From Costus lasius (lineage: Eukaryota; Streptophyta; Magnoliopsida; Zingiberales; Costaceae), in NCBI GenBank assembly GCA_027563935.2, contig CM050453.2, forward strand, positions 88,820,665 through 88,884,664: a stretch of DNA of 64,000 nt, given 5' to 3'. A program made the translations under genes and the position numbers. The notes below the pieces were generated by a model that saw only the letters and a program-made list of their open reading frames with translations, did no database searches and had not been told where the DNA came from. Positions 59,685-64,000 of this stretch are shown here, in pieces. How positions within the stretch are numbered: the stretch's first letter is position 1; each line of letters begins with the position of its first letter.

Positions 59685-61178
59685 TGACACGTCCCGCAAG
59701 TGCACGGTTATGTCGGAGTAATATAAAAGATGTCAAATTCCACAGGGAACAAGGTTGAGTACCAGAAAATCTGAGTTTTAATAGCTAGGTGAATCGAAAC
59801 GTGGTTTTGAAAACAAAAATAGAAAACAAAACAAGACAAGCAATCACAACTACGCCGGTTAAGAGTAAATATGGGAGAGATATCGGGCTACGGTTTCCAC
59901 CACGCTGACTATTTCAATCGCACAAGACAGATATTAATTATTTGGATTATTGGTTTTGCACAAGGAATCTAACCCTAGGGTACAAGGTGCCCTCTCTCGA
60001 GTGTACACCCCGATGTTCGGCTTAGACCGACCTCCTACTCTCGTGGTGGATCGCTCTAAACGAACCAAATGAGTTCAATGGCAGATTATGAAACCCTCGA
60101 ACGAATACCAAGCACTCTTGTGTCGAGGTATCGTAAGTTTTACTAAGAGATTCCACCCTTACGATCCTCCTCTCAGTATGAACAGTAATGGCTAATACAT
60201 GAAAATACTCGGCCAAGGTAAAATCACAGAATAAGCACATCAAAGTAAAATATGCTCACAACACAATCCAAATAACAGAATTATGATAAAGTTTGCGATT
60301 AAATTCATCAACGGGTTTCAACCACGCCCCGAAATAGGGTTTACGCTACAATCATCATTGAGACACTTAAAAATCTCTCTTTTAACATAGGAAAATCATA
60401 AGAAAGAGTTTCTTAGGGATAGGAGATGATAAATCGAAACAAGTCCTGAAGAATCGAAGCACTCCGATGATCAGATCTCCGAAAATCACCTCGAACACCT
60501 CTTTCCGCCGTGTTCTTCCGCCTCTGCCACTTCGTCGCGTGATTACTCGATGATTAGGGCATGAAAATTAGGGCTTTTATATCCTATGCGTTCTCCTTCG
60601 AAAGAGCTTTCCATAGAGTCCTTGCCAATTTTGGACTCCAAACGAGTTGGAAATCATGGAAAATCCGTATGAAACTCGGACTCGTCGTCGCCTGGGTCAG
60701 AATCACGGGTGAACCCCATCGGGTTCACCTGGCCGTGATTCATTATATGCAATTTGGCTGAAAGAAGCACGGTGAACCCCGCCGGGGTTCACTTGGCTGT
60801 GCTTCGTTCTGTGCAGATTTCGGCCTAAAGGAAAACTGGTGAACCCCGCTGGGGTTCACCCGGCCGCGAAGCTCTCTGTGAGGTACTGCTGGCTGGCGAA
60901 GAAACTGGTGAACCCTGACCGTATTTTTCAGGCTACTCCGTTTGGGCCCAAATTTGACGTGTAGCTTTGTCTTTGTATAAGAAATCGTTCCATGGCCTTA
61001 GAAACTTCAAAATATGTCGAAAAAGGGTGATTTTACCTAAAATTCCACAAAAGCACCAAAAGGTGAAGATTCCAAAGCTTTTAAGCAAATAAGCCTTAAA
61101 AGAGTATAAAAGTGTCAAAATAAGCCTAGATTTAACATGAAATAGCTATGAATATTACTACCAAAATGTAAGGCATCA
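59685..61178 (-). repeat. LTR of element B
   Basis: Minus strand from TGATGCCTTACATTTTGGTA (61178) to ...TGCGGGACGTGTCA (59685), 1494 bp. It is the same family as the LTR of C, so the two form a large inverted pair. GGTGAACCC dyads start at 60708, 60771, 60838 and (half) 60907. The TATAAAAG box is the complement of 60574-60581. Confidence 0.88.
60708..60925. repeat. Palindrome array of LTR B
   Basis: Three full dyads GGTGAACCCC-N1-3-GGGTTCACC and a fourth left half; starts are 63, 67 and 69 bp apart. Confidence 0.9.
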
Positions 61179-61926
61179 AAATACTCTAGACTTAAATCTT
61201 TGCTTGTCCTCAAGTAATAAAATAAGATGAAATACAAGATGGGTATAAGAGTAATCTTTTGTGCTGAGGTATACATCCAAGTTAGAAAAACATTCAATAG
61301 CAATCCAAGATCTAATCAGGAGAAATCAAGTAAATGGTTATTTCAAGTGTTCAATAGTTTGATCCCACAATAGCTAGATGCCAAACAACCTAGTATGCAG
61401 CAGACATAGGATTCAATCAAGTTTACACACAACACTCATGCAATTTAGATCCTTCCTAATCAAATTGTTGGGGTTAACTCAGATGTTTAATTTAGGGTAT
61501 GATACACTAATTATTACATTAGACTTCAACTCATATCCTTAGGTACCATTGCCGATTTTTCGCAATGCCAAGTAGAGGAGTCTCTTTATTGATTTCAACT
61601 TCATATCCCTTATATTTCAACTCATGTTCTTTGGTACCACTCCCAATTTTGCATAGTGCCTGATGCCTTGCATTTTAGTAGTGATTTATATTATTTTTCC
61701 ATGATGAATTTAGGCCTATTTTAATATTTTTACACTCCTTTTAGTCTTATTTAGTTAAAAACTTCATAATCTTCACTTTTCATCTGTGTTATTGAATTTC
61801 AGGTAAAATCACCCAAATTTGAAGACTTTTTGAAGAATCTAAAAGCATGGGGTGATTCCTTATGAGAAGACGAAGCTGCCCATAAAATTTGGGCTCAATC
61901 GAAGCCCTTTCTGGACTTCACGGCTA

Positions 61927-62224
61927 GGTGAACCCCATGGGGTTCACCCGTGATCTTGCCGAAGGACGTAATTCAGCGCGCGCGTCACTGCCTGGTGAAC
62001 CCAGCGGGGTTCACCGATGATGTCAAAGGTTTCTGAAATCTGCCGCACACTTCACTGATAGGTGAACCCCATGGGGTTCAACCATGATTCTGTCTGAAGA
62101 TACCTGCATAGAAATATGCCGAGGATTTCACTGGTAGGTGAACCCCATGGGGTTCACTTGTGATTATTTTGCAACAGATCTACGCCGAGCACTTCACCAC
62201 CTGGTGAACCCCACGGGGTTCACC
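61927..62224. repeat. Palindrome array of LTR C
   Basis: Five dyads of 22 bp, GGTGAACCCC-AT-GGGGTTCACC or close, start at 61927, 61994, 62061, 62137 and 62203 (spacing 67, 67, 76, 66). The first is a perfect palindrome. Each is followed or preceded by TGATT/CGTGAT-like bases and otherwise unrelated spacer. Confidence 0.95.
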
Positions 62225-62346
62225 CGTGAAGCTGTCGGAACAGCCCGACCTCCACTCGGTTTCTCGCTGATTTCGGGCCCGATTCAAGTCCAAATTTAGC
62301 AAGTGAGGACTTTTTAGAAAGCTTACTTCGAGGCGAAGATAAAGAA

Positions 62347-62354
62347 TATAAAAG
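62347..62354 (+). promoter_or_regulatory. TATA-like box of LTR C
   Basis: TATAAAAG about 120 bp after the last dyad; the same octamer occupies the equivalent place in LTR B (complement of 60574-60581) and LTR D (54478-54485), which supports a U3 promoter. Confidence 0.6.
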
Positions 62355-63257
62355 CCCTAAATTTCGTGACCTAATCATCGAGGAGTCTTGCGACGAAGCG
62401 GCTAGGGTGGAAGTCGACGGCGAAAAGGCAACTTTGGGGTGATTTTTGGAGATTCGAGTGTCGAAACTCAGCAATCCTTGGTTATTTCATTTGGTTCATC
62501 ATCTCCTCCCTCTTAGAAACCTTTTCCTGTGATTTTCCTATGTACAAAGAGAGATCTTTTAACGTTTCGACGATGGTTGTAGCGTAAACTTTATTTCAGG
62601 GCAAGGTTGAAGCCCTCTAACAATTTTTATCTGCAAATCATGTTTTAATCTTGTTATTCAGATCATATCTTAAGCATATTTCATTTGATGTATTTATTTC
62701 TTGATATTTACTCTGGCCAAGTATTATCATGTCATAGTTGTTACGGTTCATAACGAGAGTAGGACCGTAACGACCGAACCTCATTGTGAATCTTGTGAAG
62801 GCTCGACACGAAAGTGCTTGTTCTTCGCTCGAGGGTTCATAATCTACCACGGAACCCATTGGGTTTATCTAGAGCAGTCCACTGTGAAAGTAGGAGATGT
62901 TCTGGGTAAATACCGGGGTGTACACTCGAAAGAGGGCACCTTGTACCATAGGGTAGATTCCTCATGCATATTTGTAAATCCTTGTAACTGGTATTTATTC
63001 CTTAGCGCGATTAAAATCGTCAGAGAGGTGGAAACCAAAGCCCTGATATTCTCTCTCATATATTTTCCCTACCGTAGTTATTTGATTTCTTGTTTACTGT
63101 TCTGCTTAGTTTTAGTTTTCAAGTTCCAAAAACCACGATTTGATCAGCTTAGATTCCAAGAATTAGATTTTCTGGTACTCACCTTGTTCCCTGTGGGATT
63201 CGATATCTTTTATATTACTTCGACATTTCCGTGCACTTGCGGATAGTGTCAAGTTTA

Positions 63258-63275
63258 TGGCGCCGTTGCTGGGGA
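63258..63275 (+). promoter_or_regulatory. Primer-binding site of element C
   Basis: TGGCGCCGTTGCTGGGGA, six bases after the LTR end, is complementary to the 3' end expected for plant tRNA-Asp, the primer of Athila elements. Confidence 0.85.
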
Positions 63276-63417
63276 ACAACAGTTGATATTAGTATACTTC
63301 TAAGGACTGGTAGACTAAGCTTTAGTTAGTTTTCTTTTCTTTCTTTATTTTTGTTTCACACTGCTTTTTGCTTGTGTCGACTATTTTGAACTTCATAACT
63401 GAATCTGACAAATTTTT

Positions 63418-64000
63418 ATGCAAAGAAGTTCCAGAGTAGGACCACTATTTGAAATAGACATTGAGATAGAACGGACCTTCAGACAAAGAAGGAAGCTTAA
63501 TCAAATTCAGCAAAAGGAGGGTCAAGAACAGATGGAACACCTTCACATCGACATGGAGAACGAACCAACGCCTCAACCTGTGAACAACAACAATGCCAGA
63601 ACACTGCGAGAATATGCAGCACCTTTTACACATGGGTTTCAATCAGGAATCGTTAGGCCTAGTGTCGAGGCTAACAATTTCAAAATTAAACCTGCTCTAC
63701 TTTCCATGATACAATAAAATCAATTTGGTGGTTCTCCTCTTGAGGACCCCAATATGCATTTGTCTATATTTTTGAAATATTGTGATATGTTAAAGATTAA
63801 TGGAGCTACTTCTGATGCTATCAGATTATGCTTGTTCCCATTCTCTCTGCGGGACAGAGCAAGGGCATGGCTCCATACGATCCCCCCAGCTTCAATACGG
63901 ACATGGGATGAACTGTCTCAAGCTTTCCTCTCGAAGTATTTCCCTCCTTCGAAGACAATCCAACTCAGAAACCAGATAATGAGCTTCATGCAAAAGGATG
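63418..64000 (+). pseudogene. Athila-type gag of element C, with a premature stop
   Basis: Frame from ATG 63418 (MQRSSRVGPLFEIDIEIERT) includes TLREYAAPF and IKPALLSMIQ, then a TAA at 63715-63717, then stays open in the same frame to the window end with NQFGGSPLEDPNMHLSIFLK, FPFSLRDRARAWLHTIPPAS and WDELSQAFLSKYFPPSKT. This is the retrotransposon capsid domain of the Athila lineage. The stop falls inside conserved sequence and would leave a 99-residue fragment, so this copy is probably dead, or needs readthrough. The remainder lies outside the window. Confidence 0.88.

Larger units (their letters stand above)
59685..61660 (-). mobile_element. Element B: 3' end of an Athila-like element
   Basis: Contains a full LTR (59685-61178) and about 480 bp of adjoining internal 3' sequence (61179-61660), with CTTGTCCTCAAG and CCAAGTAGAGGAGTC shared with element A. 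It lies in the copia gag on the left and is interrupted on the right by element C. No coding sequence in the visible part. Confidence 0.8.
61661..63251 (+). repeat. 5' LTR of element C
   Basis: Opens TGATGCCTTGCATTTTAGTA and ends TGCGGATAGTGTCA, 1591 bp. It holds the five-unit palindrome array at 61927-62224, a TATAAAAG box at 62347-62354 and the common 3' block (CCTGTGGGATTCGATATCTT, CGTGCACTTGCGGA). Confidence 0.92.
61661..64000 (+). mobile_element. Element C: Athila-like Ty3/gypsy element, 5' end
   Basis: Complete 5' LTR (61661-63251), primer site (63258-63275), leader and start of gag (63418 on). The rest is outside the window. It is inserted in the internal region of element B after ATAGTGCC. 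Confidence 0.9.

Noticed and set aside
61927..62224. Evenly spaced palindromes resembling a CRISPR array
   Set aside because: Plant nuclear context, inside an LTR with defined ends; spacers are partly related and cas genes are absent.
62701..63246. 181-codon open frame in the LTR of element C
   Set aside because: Lies within U3/R/U5 of the LTR, has no domain, and the corresponding LTR B shows no long frame; chance opening.

Overview
The window is nuclear DNA of a flowering plant. It has spliced genes with GT-AG introns, chloroplast and mitochondrial proteins encoded in the nucleus, long AT-rich intergenic DNA, many MITEs and nested LTR retrotransposons. The species cannot be read from the sequence.

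Left and middle part (1-35,880) is the gene-bearing half. Four intact genes can be assembled across introns by reading splice sites and protein continuity: a C2H2 zinc-finger/PARP-like-fold protein (2949-4924, minus, 2 exons); a mitochondrial ribosomal protein bL28m (14233-19404, plus, 2 exons, 4.56 kb intron); a PsbQ-like lumenal subunit of chloroplast NDH, PNSL3 type (20262-21127, minus, 3 exons); and a plant SEIPIN2/3-type lipid-droplet protein (29900-34423, minus, 2 exons, 3.0 kb intron). A broken receptor-like cytoplasmic kinase pseudogene lies at 23924-24770. Between the genes are hAT MITEs with 8-bp target duplications (6833, 11245, 27152), Tourist-like MITEs with 3-bp duplications (7324, 8176), a probable 4.2 kb PIF/Harbinger remnant that ends 174 bp before the bL28m start codon, and several large palindromes.

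Right part (35,880-64,000) is a nest of LTR retrotransposons with no host gene. A decayed Ty3/gypsy pol lies next to a minus-strand Ty1/copia element whose pol (38.5-41.8 kb) and gag (59.1-59.7 kb) are split by element A, a 17.3 kb minus-strand gypsy-type element with 1.6-1.7 kb LTRs and no recognisable gag/pol. A is itself hit by solo LTRs D, E, G (with F inside G) and H, several with readable 5-bp target duplications. To the right, element B (minus strand) interrupts the copia gag and is interrupted in turn by element C (plus strand, Athila-like), whose 5' LTR, tRNA-Asp-type primer site and gag start run off the window end.

The most unusual signal is in the LTRs. The related LTRs (A/F, B/C, D, E, G) share terminal sequences and a TATA-like box, but each family carries, upstream of that box, its own set of short dyad-symmetric motifs. 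In B/C and E these are spaced at roughly 63-81 bp; the core is GGTGAACCCC-N2-GGGGTTCACC in B/C and AATACGGCACTACCGTATT in E. This looks like a fast-changing promoter-proximal palindrome array on a conserved LTR chassis, and it is the best candidate here for something undescribed.
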